Assembly: GCA_021786815.1 (NCBI GenBank)
Contig: JAJYMR010000365.1
Coordinates: forward strand, 1 to 15,605
Direction: 5' to 3'
DNA length: 15,605 bases
Source: Deltaproteobacteria bacterium
GTDB taxonomy: Bacteria > Desulfobacterota > Binatia > Binatales > Binataceae
The notes below the pieces were generated by a model. That model saw only the letters and a list, made by a program, of their open reading frames with translations, did no database searches and was not told where the DNA came from. A program made the translations under genes and the position numbers. Positions 1 to 6,858 of this stretch are shown one piece after another (positions within the stretch are counted from its first letter, which is position 1; every line of letters starts with the position of its first letter).

Positions 1-2096
1 CCCGGCGCCGTTGGCATCATGGCGAGTCTCGCCATCTCCTCCTGGATACGGTCGCGCGCCTTATCCAGTTCCTTTTGCTGCACCTTTTTCACCGACTGCC
101 TGATAAAGATCGCTGCCGGCAGATAAGCACCGGGCCGGAACCCGCCGCACTGGCGCAGCACTGTCGCCAAGCGCTCTCCGGAGAAGATCGGATACGGACC
201 CGGCCGCTCCACTTCGCCCTTGACCGTCATTGACCAGGGCGCATGCCAGTTGGACGCCTCCTGGATGAACAACTGGTCGCCGGGCTGGAGCGGGATTTCC
301 CCACCCTGAGGCGAATCGAAGGCGGACGCCAGATCGACGCGCATATGGATATAGCGTGCCACAGCGCCGTTCATCGTCTCCGTGCGCGTCAGTTGAGCGC
401 GGTCCTTTGCGGCGCCCCTCTTGAAACCGCCCGCCTCATAAACGAGATCCCTGACCTTCATTCCAGGCGTCAGCGGATATTTGCCGGGCCGGCGCACTTG
501 CCCGAAGACCGAGACGACGGGCGCCTGTCGAATCTCGGTCTGGTTGTAGATGACTAGGGTGTCCCCGCGTTGCAGCATCGGATCCTGCTGCGGCGACTGC
601 GAGAGCGCGCCTTTCAGATTGAACCTGATTAATTCGGTTGGATCGGCGGGACCCTGCTCACGCTTGATAAGCGCGTATGCAAGATACGTATGCCTGGAGA
701 TCCCCTGGGCCTCGCTTATCAGGTCCGAAGCCCGCATCCCGGGGCGCCATTCGTAACTCCCGGGCTCATTGATGTTTCCTTTGACCATCACCACGTCGCG
801 CTGCCGCGGGAGGACCGTGAACACCCTGATCAAGTCGCCGTCGTCGATGGGAAAACCCGAGGAGCCTGAGGCAGTGAGGTTCACGTCGAGCGCGACGCGG
901 CGCTGATGGCTCTGAATCCGCTCAACCTGCACGCGCTCGGCGTAACCGAAGGCGGTCACGCCACCGGCCATCTGGAGCACCTGTCCGAGATCCTCCGAGC
1001 CTTTCAATTCGTAGATGGCGGGACTCTTCACGTCGCCGACAACGGCAACCACCGGGCCTATCACCGGCACGAAGATGACGTCGCGCGAATGGAGCCTCAC
1101 GTCGCCCGCGGTGTTTCCGTGCAGCAGCATGTTGTACAGGTCTATATGCGCGATGACCTGATTGTCGCGGCGCACTTCTATCTCACGCAGGCTGCCCATC
1201 TTGTTGATTCCACCGGCCGCAACGAGCGCGTTCGAGACGTGCGAGAGCGCACTGACTGTATACAGGCCGGGATGGTTGACCTTGCCGATCACAAACACCT
1301 GGATCGTGCGAAGCTGCCCCATCGTCACGTCGACCTTTACTCCGGTAATCTGGCCCGCACGCCCTTCCAGAAGTTTTTTGGCCTGCTCAAAGGTTAGACC
1401 CGCCACCTGGATCGGCCCGAGTTGCGGCATCAACACCGTTCCGTCGCGATGAACGCTCAAATGGTATGTCTGATTGACCCGGCCCCACAGGATGACGTCG
1501 AGATCGTCGCCGGGCCCGAGAATATAATCCTTGCCGACAGGAACATTTGAAACCGGAGCGAAAGTCGAAACCGGAGAACTGAAGATATCGTAGCCGAACT
1601 GCTTGATTCGGTTGACCGAAGGCTGGGCGTAGAGCTTGTACGGCGTCTGAAGTTCCCGGAACTGCGTCTCGATTTGCGAAGGGCCTGAAGGCGTCGATTG
1701 CGCAAAAGGCACGCCGGCATTGGGTCCCATCGGGTTCTGCATCTGGCTCTGCGATTGCGTTGCGATGCAGTTTTCCAACTGATTCAGTTGCATCGCCGAC
1801 AGGCCGAGCGCATTACCAATCGAACTGATTTGGGCAGCGCTCATCTGCCGAGCAGCCATCCCCGAGCAAAGCTGCTGTATGTCCTGGGAGCCCAGCGTTC
1901 CCTGCGATGCCGCCTGTTGCAATTGCTGCATCTGGCTTCCGGAGATGCCGAACTGCTGGGCCATGCCCTGCAACGAACCGCCCTGAGCCGAGGCACGCGC
2001 GGCGCCAAACAAGAGTAAACCGCACGTAACCAACGTCGCTATAAGAAAGCCCGCAATACGATTTCCCCGAGCCGTCTCGAAGGGCTGCATCTTCAT
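1..2096 (-). CDS. Multi-SLBB polysaccharide export protein (C-terminus beyond left edge)
   Basis: An unbroken minus-strand reading frame of 698 codons runs from an ATG at 2096 off the left edge, so the C-terminus is not seen. AGGAG lies 5 nt upstream of this ATG; a second ATG two codons later is a possible alternative. Residues 1-38 look like a signal peptide ending ...ARASA-QG, with no convincing lipobox. Residues about 39-190 are rich in Gln, Met and Ser. A polysaccharide-export (PES/Wza N-terminal) domain begins near residue 191 with YILGPGDDLDVILWG. Five SLBB-type repeats follow at about 267, 349, 435, 527 and 623, each with a G.(V/I)..PG.Y-like motif (the second has SPAIY) and most with a later AGG-like turn. 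The family acts in the periplasm and outer membrane in exporting capsule or exopolysaccharide. The exact polymer is unknown, and no glycosyltransferase or Wzc-like partner lies in the window. The family call is firm; the pathway is inferred. Confidence 0.92.
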   Translation of the reverse strand, partial: MKMQPFETARGNRIAGFLIATLVTCGLLLFGAARASAQGGSLQGMAQQFGISGSQMQQLQQAASQGTLGSQDIQQLCSGMAARQMSAAQISSIGNALGLSAMQLNQLENCIATQSQSQMQNPMGPNAGVPFAQSTPSGPSQIETQFRELQTPYKLYAQPSVNRIKQFGYDIFSSPVSTFAPVSNVPVGKDYILGPGDDLDVILWGRVNQTYHLSVHRDGTVLMPQLGPIQVAGLTFEQAKKLLEGRAGQITGVKVDVTMGQLRTIQVFVIGKVNHPGLYTVSALSHVSNALVAAGGINKMGSLREIEVRRDNQVIAHIDLYNMLLHGNTAGDVRLHSRDVIFVPVIGPVVAVVGDVKSPAIYELKGSEDLGQVLQMAGGVTAFGYAERVQVERIQSHQRRVALDVNLTASGSSGFPIDDGDLIRVFTVLPRQRDVVMVKGNINEPGSYEWRPGMRASDLISEAQGISRHTYLAYALIKREQGPADPTELIRFNLKGALSQSPQQDPMLQRGDTLVIYNQTEIRQAPVVSVFGQVRRPGKYPLTPGMKVRDLVYEAGGFKRGAAKDRAQLTRTETMNGAVARYIHMRVDLASAFDSPQGGEIPLQPGDQLFIQEASNWHAPWSMTVKGEVERPGPYPIFSGERLATVLRQCGGFRPGAYLPAAIFIRQSVKKVQQKELDKARDRIQEEMARLAMMPTAP

Positions 2097-2207
2097 CTCC
2101 GCTCCTGACCGTCCACAAACAGAATGCCGACTTCCTCGCGATGATCGCCCACGCCTCTTTTGCGATGAATTTTACTCTGGCAAAGTAGACGCAGAGGCGA
2201 GGCTCCG
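2097..2207. promoter_or_regulatory. Divergent intergenic spacer, probable promoter region
   Basis: This 111-bp spacer separates the starts of two divergently transcribed genes, so it must carry promoters for both unless they are transcribed from elsewhere. It is more AT-rich than its neighbours around 2165-2190. A TAAAAT-like -10 hexamer can be read on the minus strand there, but no good -35 sits at the right distance. I see no sigma-28 (GCCGATAA) or sigma-54 (TGGCAC-N5-TTGCA) element. The ribosome binding sites are AGGAG for the minus-strand gene and a GAGGCGAGG-like tract for the plus-strand gene. The promoter role is inferred from layout. Confidence 0.35.
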
Positions 2208-2774
2208 ATGCTCAAGAAATTCATTGTCGCGCTCGTGCCCATCTCACTGCTCGCGATGCTGACTATTCCGATATCGTCGGCCCAGAACCAGCCCATGCCG
2301 ATGCCGCCGATTCAGAACCAGCCGCAACCCCCCGTTCAGAACCAGCCCATGCCCCCGTACCCCCCAATGGCTCAGCCGACTCCGCAGGGACAGGCTGCGG
2401 TGGTATGCGCGGGCGATACCGCGCCGAAAGGAATGGTCATCACTGCGACCGGCAACTCCCCTATCTGCGCCGGTTCCTGCACCGCGCGACGGCTCGACCC
2501 CATCAACGGAAGCATCATGGTAATCTGCGCCAACCAGCCTATTCCAAAGTCCTACACGCTCGAAAGTATAACTACAAGTCCGAGCTGCAAATGTCTCAGC
2601 GACGAAGACAACGCGTATATCATCCGGAATATACCAACACCCACGCCAACTCCTGGCGTCTCGCCGTACGGCGCTCCGAATCCGGCCGGCCAGCCGCCCA
2701 CCGCTACAATGCCTGGTACTACGCAAAATCAACCTAACGTTAGCCAGACTCAGGGTTTCCAGGCTACTCAGTGA
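2208..2774 (+). CDS. Secreted Pro/Gln-rich six-cysteine protein, function unknown
   Basis: This is a 188-residue protein that I do not recognise. It starts at an ATG preceded by a GAGGCGAGG-like ribosome binding site. Residues 1-25 form a clear signal peptide: a Lys pair, a hydrophobic core, then ISSA-QN. Residues 26-60 are Pro/Gln/Met-rich, with the tetrapeptide QNQP occurring three times. The central part (about 64-140) is the likely folded domain and holds six cysteines at 67, 87, 91, 107, 127 and 129, enough for three disulfides. The tail (about 142-188) is low-complexity, with a PTPTPTP run and another QNQP. The gene is divergent from the SLBB export gene and convergent with the flagellar operon, and it is the only supported plus-strand gene. 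Signal peptide, paired cysteines and flexible ends suggest an exported or surface-associated protein. A link to exopolysaccharide or to the flagellum is guesswork. Confidence 0.75.
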   Translation: MLKKFIVALVPISLLAMLTIPISSAQNQPMPMPPIQNQPQPPVQNQPMPPYPPMAQPTPQGQAAVVCAGDTAPKGMVITATGNSPICAGSCTARRLDPINGSIMVICANQPIPKSYTLESITTSPSCKCLSDEDNAYIIRNIPTPTPTPGVSPYGAPNPAGQPPTATMPGTTQNQPNVSQTQGFQATQ

Positions 2775-2954
2775 ATATCCCGAACTATATCTGCTGCAGG
2801 CAACAATCATGTTCACTGATGCACATAACAAGGCTTCTCTGTCCGGCGGTTGCTTAATATAGTCCTGCTGGAACCGGGCACGCGTAGCGTGAAAATCCGA
2901 GGAATTTCATTCCTGCGCTCACTGGCCCTGATTGCAAATCCATCGAAGACCAAA

Positions 2955-2995
2955 GCCCGGCGGCGCAGCCCGATGCTCCGGCTGCCCGGCCGGGC
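2955..2995 (+). terminator. GC-rich hairpin, candidate terminator
   Basis: An outer stem GCCCGGC/GCCGGGC (2955-2961 with 2989-2995) and an inner stem GCAGCC/GGCTGC (2965-2970 with 2980-2985) are separated by a 3x3 internal loop and closed by a 9-nt loop. On the plus strand the hairpin is followed by GCC and then TTTCGTTTCG, which is a poor but possible U-tract. It sits 180 nt after the stop of the plus-strand secreted-protein gene. It could terminate that transcript, end an independent small RNA, or act in both directions. The pairing is direct from sequence; the role is inferred. Confidence 0.35.
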
Positions 2996-3506
2996 GCCTT
3001 TCGTTTCGAATTTCGATCGTTCGGAAATCTTCCGCGTTCGGCGCTTTCTGGGGTTCAGATGAGATGCGAGCCGAAACCCCACCAAGCGGATTGCGAATGC
3101 CGACGCGGGATCGTTCCCGCCAGCGGGCAACGATGAGCCGCGCGCTTTTGACCGGGAACTGGACGGCGTGCTCCGAGCGTACGCAATCGAGGCGAACTCC
3201 ACGACCGTTGCTGGAATATTGCCAGACATGCGTCGGCCCTCTTTTGCATCGCCCCTCAGGATCGACGGCGCAACAGAGGTCGTCCCCTAGGCCGACCAGC
3301 CTAAAAACTTGGTGGCTTAGAGTCAAGCCGCGACAAATTCAGCGACTTGACGGCTAAAAGATAATCGAGCGAAGCCAGATTCGCCTAATTTGGGCCGAAG
3401 GCACAGCCGCACGAACCGTTCCTGGTTCAGGTACAATCTCACCGCTCGGGACACCCCACGATTTGTCCGAACATTTCGTCCCGGATGGTTGCACAAGCCT
3501 TCCAAA

Positions 3507-3525
3507 CGCCCTGCAGGAACGGGCG
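3507..3525 (-). terminator. Weak hairpin after flgL, candidate operon terminator
   Basis: On the minus strand, CGCCC-gttcctgca-GGGCG begins 3 nt after the flgL stop codon and is followed by TTTGG. The stem is only 5 bp and the T-run is short. This is a marginal intrinsic terminator, supported mainly by its place at the end of the operon. Confidence 0.25.
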
Positions 3526-3528
3526 ATG

Positions 3529-4407
3529 TCAGGCCAGGACGTTCACCAGAGGCATTTTCGACAGTTCCGTGGCGAGATTCACCAGGGCCCCCTGCTGGAG
3601 CATCTGTTCCTGAACAGTGGCCGCCACCTGGGCCACGTTGGCGTCCACGAGATTGCTCTGGGCGCCCTGCAGAGACGTCAACTGGCTGTTGGAGTTCGTC
3701 ACCATGGTCTGCAGCGTGCCCAGCCCCGCACCGACCGTGGTACGCGCAGAAGCCAACTGCTGCAATGCCGACTGGAGCGCGGGCAGAGTCGCGGCAACCG
3801 CGCTCTGGTTGCCGGCGCTGAGCGCGTTTCCGAGCGAGGTCAGCGCCCCGATCGCGCCGGTCGTGTTGTCTCCGAAGATTGCCTGGCCGTTGAAGCTCTC
3901 CTGCACGCTGGTGCCGTTGCTGAAGGTCGCAGAATTGGAGGCGGTAGCGCCGGAGTACACTCCGACGGAACTGTACGGCGGCGTGAGCGTTTGGATTCCG
4001 CCGAAGACATACGAGCCAAGTTCCTGCAGGTTGGCAGCGTTGAGGACGTCCGACAGCAAGCCTTGCACCGACTGGGCAAGCCCCTGCATCTGCGAGGCGC
4101 CGATAGTGCCGCTTGAGCCCTGGGTTGCCGTCTGTATGGCGGAAGTGATCGCGTTCTCAGCCTGGCTCAGCGCCGAGTCGGCGCTCGAAAGCCTTGTCTG
4201 TACGCGCCCGGCCAGCGAGACGTCGTTGGAAATCGCCGATTCGCTCGCCGTCATGACGCTGCTCTGCTCCCATGCGGTCGGGTTGTCGGAGGGCTGGTTG
4301 ACCTGCTTGCCGGTGGCCAGGTCCTGCTGGCTCTGCTGAATCTTCTGTTCCACTGCGGTTATGGAGCTTGCAAGCGCGCCGAACAGAGTGACGTTAGAGA
4401 TGCTCAT
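3529..4407 (-). CDS. flgL: Flagellar hook-filament junction protein FlgL
   Basis: This 292-residue protein is FlgL (HAP3), which joins the hook-associated protein FlgK to the filament outside the cell. The N-terminal helix (MSISNVTLFGALASSI...) continues into QQSQQDLATGKQVNQPSDNPTA, matching the flagellin/FlgL pattern of 'L.tGk.in.pSDdP'. The C-terminal part is a long Gln/Ala/Leu-rich helical segment, as needed for the coiled-coil D0/D1 core. The central part (about 130-200) is Gly/Ser/Thr-rich and variable. Length is close to that of E. coli FlgL (about 317). The start ATG follows the flgK stop by 3 nt (TGA TAA ATG), with GAGG upstream inside flgK. It is the last gene of the operon as seen here; no csrA or fliW follows. 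Confidence 0.92.
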   Translation of the reverse strand: MSISNVTLFGALASSITAVEQKIQQSQQDLATGKQVNQPSDNPTAWEQSSVMTASESAISNDVSLAGRVQTRLSSADSALSQAENAITSAIQTATQGSSGTIGASQMQGLAQSVQGLLSDVLNAANLQELGSYVFGGIQTLTPPYSSVGVYSGATASNSATFSNGTSVQESFNGQAIFGDNTTGAIGALTSLGNALSAGNQSAVAATLPALQSALQQLASARTTVGAGLGTLQTMVTNSNSQLTSLQGAQSNLVDANVAQVAATVQEQMLQQGALVNLATELSKMPLVNVLA

Positions 4408-4410
4408 TTA

Positions 4411-5763
4411 TCAGACCTCTTGAACCAGGAAGGTTGCCATGTCGTTGACCGCCTGCACCGCCCGGCCCGCCGCCTGAAGCGCACTCTGGTATTCAACCAG
4501 GTTGGTGAGCTGCTCGTTGAGCGAGACGCCCGTGATTGAGCTCTTGAGCTGCGTGAGCGACTGGACGGTTGCGGCCGCCTGTTGCTGGTTGCTGCCGGCC
4601 GCCTGCACAGAGGCGCCGAATCCGCTCTGCAGTTGGGCGAAGGCCTGCGCGAAGGTGCTGTTCGGATAGGCCGGATCGAGCCCGCTCGCCTGGCCCAGGG
4701 CCGCTATTGCGCCTGCGTTGCTCCCGTCGCCGGGAACGCCGGCCGCGGTCGAGGCTGCCGCCAGGTTCTGCACGTTTATCGCGGGATTAAGCGAAATCGG
4801 ACCCGTGCCCGAACCGGGTATAAGAAAAAGATTGTTGCCGGTCGAGCCGTTGAGCCCGTAACCGGCCGCGTGCTGGGTGTTGATCGCGGTAGCGATCGAC
4901 GTGACCATGCTGTCGAAGTTGGTGGCGAGCTGGTTCACGCTGGTCACGCCCGCAAACAGGCCTCCGATCGTGCCACCAAGACTGGCAGTCGCGACCGGAA
5001 TGTTTCCGCTGGCGAGCGAAACCTCCAGCCCCGTGCTCGTGCCCGAACCCGTGACGTTCAGGGTGAACGCGTTGGTGCCAAAAACCAGCGGCACTCCGTT
5101 CACCGTGACGTTGCCCTGCGAATCGGCGCTCGCTCCGATCAGTTGCGAAAGCTGCGAAACGAGCGCGTCGCGCTGGTCGAGAAGCGCGGGCGCCTGAGAC
5201 CCTCCCGCCTGCGCGCTCGCTATCTGGGAGTTAAGATTGGCTATCTGGCTGCTGAGCTGGTTCACCTGGGTAACCAGCGAAGGGAGACCGGAAAGGGCGT
5301 TGCTGGCCGCGGTGGCCAGTCCCGAGGAAACCTGCTGAGCCGTCTGCGCGAAGGTCCCAGCCGCGGATATCGCCGTCTGCCTCACCGACGAATCCTCGGG
5401 CGAAGCCGCGAGGTTGGTGAAAGCGTTGAACAGATTCTGCATCGCCTGCCCGAGGTCGGCGCCGGAAGCCGGGGCGAGGATGCTCTGGGCGACCTGCGTC
5501 ACCTGGGCGAACGATTGGTTGAAATTCTGGTTGGACTGCGCGCTGTTTATCTCCGAGGTCAGAAACGGCGCCTGGGCGCGCACCGTGCCGAGAACCTGCA
5601 CTCCGTTGCCGGCGCCGTCGGGAGCCGGAGCGGCCGCAAGATTGACCGACTCGACCGAGTAATTCGGATTCGAGGCGTTGGTCAGGTTCGATTCGACCGC
5701 CGCAAGTTCCGCCTCGGCGGCGGCGATCCCGCTCAGACCTACCGCGCTAAGATTGACCGCCAT
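4411..5763 (-). CDS. flgK: Flagellar hook-associated protein FlgK
   Basis: FlgK (HAP1) is the first hook-filament junction protein, exported through the flagellar type III system. From the ATG at 5763 it is 450 residues; an in-frame TTG four codons upstream is possible, but the ATG has GAGG at good spacing. The N-terminus (NLSAVGLSGIAAAEAELAAVESNLTNASNPNYS, shown in parts as LSGIAAAEAELAAVESNL then TNASNPNYS) matches the rod/hook/HAP family motif, with NPNYS where most members have TPGYS. The C-terminus, LTNLVEYQSALQAAGRAVQAV, matches the family's closing helix 'L..yQ.ay.AaAr'. The protein is about 100 residues shorter than E. coli FlgK (547), probably through a smaller variable outer domain. 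It overlaps the preceding small gene by 17 bp. Confidence 0.92.
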   Translation of the reverse strand: MAVNLSAVGLSGIAAAEAELAAVESNLTNASNPNYSVESVNLAAAPAPDGAGNGVQVLGTVRAQAPFLTSEINSAQSNQNFNQSFAQVTQVAQSILAPASGADLGQAMQNLFNAFTNLAASPEDSSVRQTAISAAGTFAQTAQQVSSGLATAASNALSGLPSLVTQVNQLSSQIANLNSQIASAQAGGSQAPALLDQRDALVSQLSQLIGASADSQGNVTVNGVPLVFGTNAFTLNVTGSGTSTGLEVSLASGNIPVATASLGGTIGGLFAGVTSVNQLATNFDSMVTSIATAINTQHAAGYGLNGSTGNNLFLIPGSGTGPISLNPAINVQNLAAASTAAGVPGDGSNAGAIAALGQASGLDPAYPNSTFAQAFAQLQSGFGASVQAAGSNQQQAAATVQSLTQLKSSITGVSLNEQLTNLVEYQSALQAAGRAVQAVNDMATFLVQEV

Positions 5764-6004
5764 GGGAAACCTCAAGGCCGAGCGCGCGCACGCGCGCCGA
5801 GACCGCGCGGTTCAGCTCGAACACGGTCTTTGCCAGTGCCTCGGCCTGCATCCGTATGGCCCCGAGTTCGGCGCGCCCGAGTTCGTGGCTGTCGGTGGAG
5901 AGCCGCCGCGCGAACTCTTCGAGCCTCGCCGCAGCGGCTCGCACCGTACCTGCGTCGCCGAGGCTCCCACCGAGCCGGGCCAGTTCCTCGGCGAGCGCGC
6001 TCAT
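5747..6004 (-). CDS. Small helical protein in the flgN position
   Basis: This 85-residue protein lies between flgM and flgK, where flgN (the chaperone for FlgK and FlgL) usually sits. It is rich in Ala, Leu, Arg and Glu and is predicted by eye to be mostly helical, with heptad-like Leu/Ala spacing (LAEELARLGGSL, then ARLEEFARRL, then AEALAKTVFELNRAV). That fits a helical export chaperone. It is much shorter than typical FlgN (about 140-160 residues), and I see no diagnostic motif, so the symbol is withheld. Its ATG overlaps the flgM stop (ATGA), and its end overlaps flgK by 17 bp, so it is translated as part of the operon. It could be a reduced FlgN or an unrelated small protein. Confidence 0.65.
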   Translation of the reverse strand: MSALAEELARLGGSLGDAGTVRAAAARLEEFARRLSTDSHELGRAELGAIRMQAEALAKTVFELNRAVSARVRALGLEVSHGGQS

Positions 6005-6342
6005 CCGCCCATTCCCTTGAGAGCGCGCGACACGGCCGCGGCAGTCTGAACCATGTTCGGCTGGTAGGAACCCGCCGAAATCTGGTTCTGAAGCTGCGAG
6101 ACCACGCCCGGACGGAACGAAGACAGCGATTTCGCGCCGCCCGCGTGGCGTGAGACCGCACTGGCCAGAGCGGATACGCTCGTGCTGACGCCTTGCCCTG
6201 CAGGCTCTACGCCAAGGTCGCCGTCGCCGTCAGGAGCCTTTGAGCCGCCTGCCTGGGTGAGGGCCTGTGCGCTTTGTGTCGCACCGACTGTCCCAGTTGC
6301 GGACGCGGAGGAGCCAACGATGTTGCTGATTGAGATACTCAT
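6001..6342 (-). CDS. flgM: Anti-sigma factor FlgM-like protein
   Basis: This is a 113-residue protein from the ATG at 6342. A GTG at 6351 (three codons longer, overlapping the flgJ-like stop) is the alternative; the ATG is preferred because AAGGGG precedes it by a normal distance. The N-terminal half is Ser/Gly/Ala/Thr-rich and looks disordered, as in FlgM, which is exported unfolded. The C-terminal part (about 75-110) carries FRPGVVSQLQNQISAGSY followed by an alanine-rich helix, matching the FlgM pattern 'r...V..Lk..I..G.Y.vd...vA..l'. FlgM binds and inhibits the flagellar sigma factor until the hook is complete. The sigma gene is in the same operon. The assignment rests on the C-terminal pattern and position. 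Confidence 0.75.
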   Translation of the reverse strand: MSISISNIVGSSASATGTVGATQSAQALTQAGGSKAPDGDGDLGVEPAGQGVSTSVSALASAVSRHAGGAKSLSSFRPGVVSQLQNQISAGSYQPNMVQTAAAVSRALKGMGG

Positions 6343-6347
6343 GGCGT

Positions 6348-6818
6348 TCACCCCTTGAGTCTCGGAGGAGGTGGCAATACCGGTGCCATCGATGGCTCCC
6401 GCGGAGGCAGCATCACCGGACCCAGCCGATCGCTTGTGGCCGAGTCCGATATTTTGAGCCCATCCGCCGCGCCGGCGCCCTGGGCCGGCCCCAGACCGCC
6501 TGCGCCACGCATCTCCTGATGCGGCTGGTGGGTCATCGAGCGCTCGATCGCCGCCTCGAGCGGCGCCATCGCGGGCGACTTGGCCAGCGCCTTACCCATC
6601 GTCTGGTCGAAGAACGCCCCGTACATCTCCGAGCCGGCTCCCTTGGAGGTTCCCATCGGACCCTTGCCGTCGACGCTGAGCGCCTTGCGCATTTCGCGCG
6701 CAAGCATCCCGGCAAACACGGCTCCCAACCCCTGGGCGACGCGCCAGGTTTTGGTCTCCTTCTGCGGCGCGGCTCCCATCAGCGGCCGACTGAAAATTGC
6801 GGGCATCGAGTTGGACAT
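6348..6818 (-). CDS. flgJ: FlgJ-like rod-binding protein without muramidase domain
   Basis: This 156-residue protein carries the rod-binding domain found at the N-terminus of FlgJ. Residues about 30-95 include GLGAVFAGMLAREMRKAL and then SEMYGAFFDQTMGKALA, matching the family pattern 'FE..f...ml..mr...' and 'y...f...ia..la'. FlgJ scaffolds rod assembly in the periplasm. The C-terminal muramidase (glucosaminidase) domain of enterobacterial FlgJ is absent. The tail is instead Pro-rich (LPPREPSMAPVLPPPP). The start is chosen at the ATG at 6818, which has GGAGAG upstream; a TTG at 6845 would add nine residues. It lies 40 nt after flgI and ends inside the flgM start region. A separate lytic enzyme would be needed for rod passage; none is in the window. 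Confidence 0.82.
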   Translation of the reverse strand: MSNSMPAIFSRPLMGAAPQKETKTWRVAQGLGAVFAGMLAREMRKALSVDGKGPMGTSKGAGSEMYGAFFDQTMGKALAKSPAMAPLEAAIERSMTHQPHQEMRGAGGLGPAQGAGAADGLKISDSATSDRLGPVMLPPREPSMAPVLPPPPRLKG

Positions 6819-6858
6819 AAGCTGCTCTCCCGTGCGCCCTATCAACGGGCGCGGTCAG

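Larger units (their letters stand above)
2775..3528. other. 0.75-kb gap with no convincing gene; several short inverted repeats
   Basis: This gap lies between the 3' ends of the convergent plus-strand secreted-protein gene and flgL. Several overlapping open frames exist on both strands. None has a recognisable domain, signal peptide or ribosome binding site, and they contradict one another, so I leave them out. Inverted repeats seen: CACGCgtaGCGTG (2879-2891), AGGAATttcATTCCT (2900-2914), a long GC-rich hairpin (2955-2995), CGGAAatcTTCCG (3022-3034), GGGGTT/AACCCC (3050-3080), GCGGGAtcgtTCCCGC (3105-3120), TAGGC/GCCTA (about 3290-3305) and GTCAAG/CTTGAC (3322-3351). No tRNA, known riboswitch or IS element is recognisable. 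Confidence 0.6.

Noticed and set aside
906..1397. Plus-strand open frame opposite the SLBB gene
   Set aside because: The minus-strand SLBB frame is continuous here with domain matches; the plus frame has none.
2930..3000. Possible c-di-GMP (GEMM-I) riboswitch, because of GCAAA and AAAGCC strings
   Set aside because: The conserved CGCAAAGCC, the GAAA tetraloop stem and the P1b receptor arrangement are not present, and no gene follows in a suitable position.
2919..3357. Overlapping open frames on both strands in the gap
   Set aside because: There are no family features, ribosome binding sites or signal peptides, and the frames conflict; coding status cannot be supported.
3345..3366. TTGACG and GATAAT near each other as a sigma-70 promoter
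   Set aside because: The two boxes are only about 7 nt apart, far from the 16-18 nt needed, and no gene lies downstream on that strand.
3380..3460. tRNA-like segment around the GGTTCAGGT string
   Set aside because: No acceptor stem, anticodon arm or proper T-loop (GGTTCGA) can be folded.
4582..6153. Long plus-strand open frame opposite flgK/flgM (523 codons)
   Set aside because: It is antisense to clear flagellar genes, Arg/Gly-rich and without motifs, so a shadow of high GC content.
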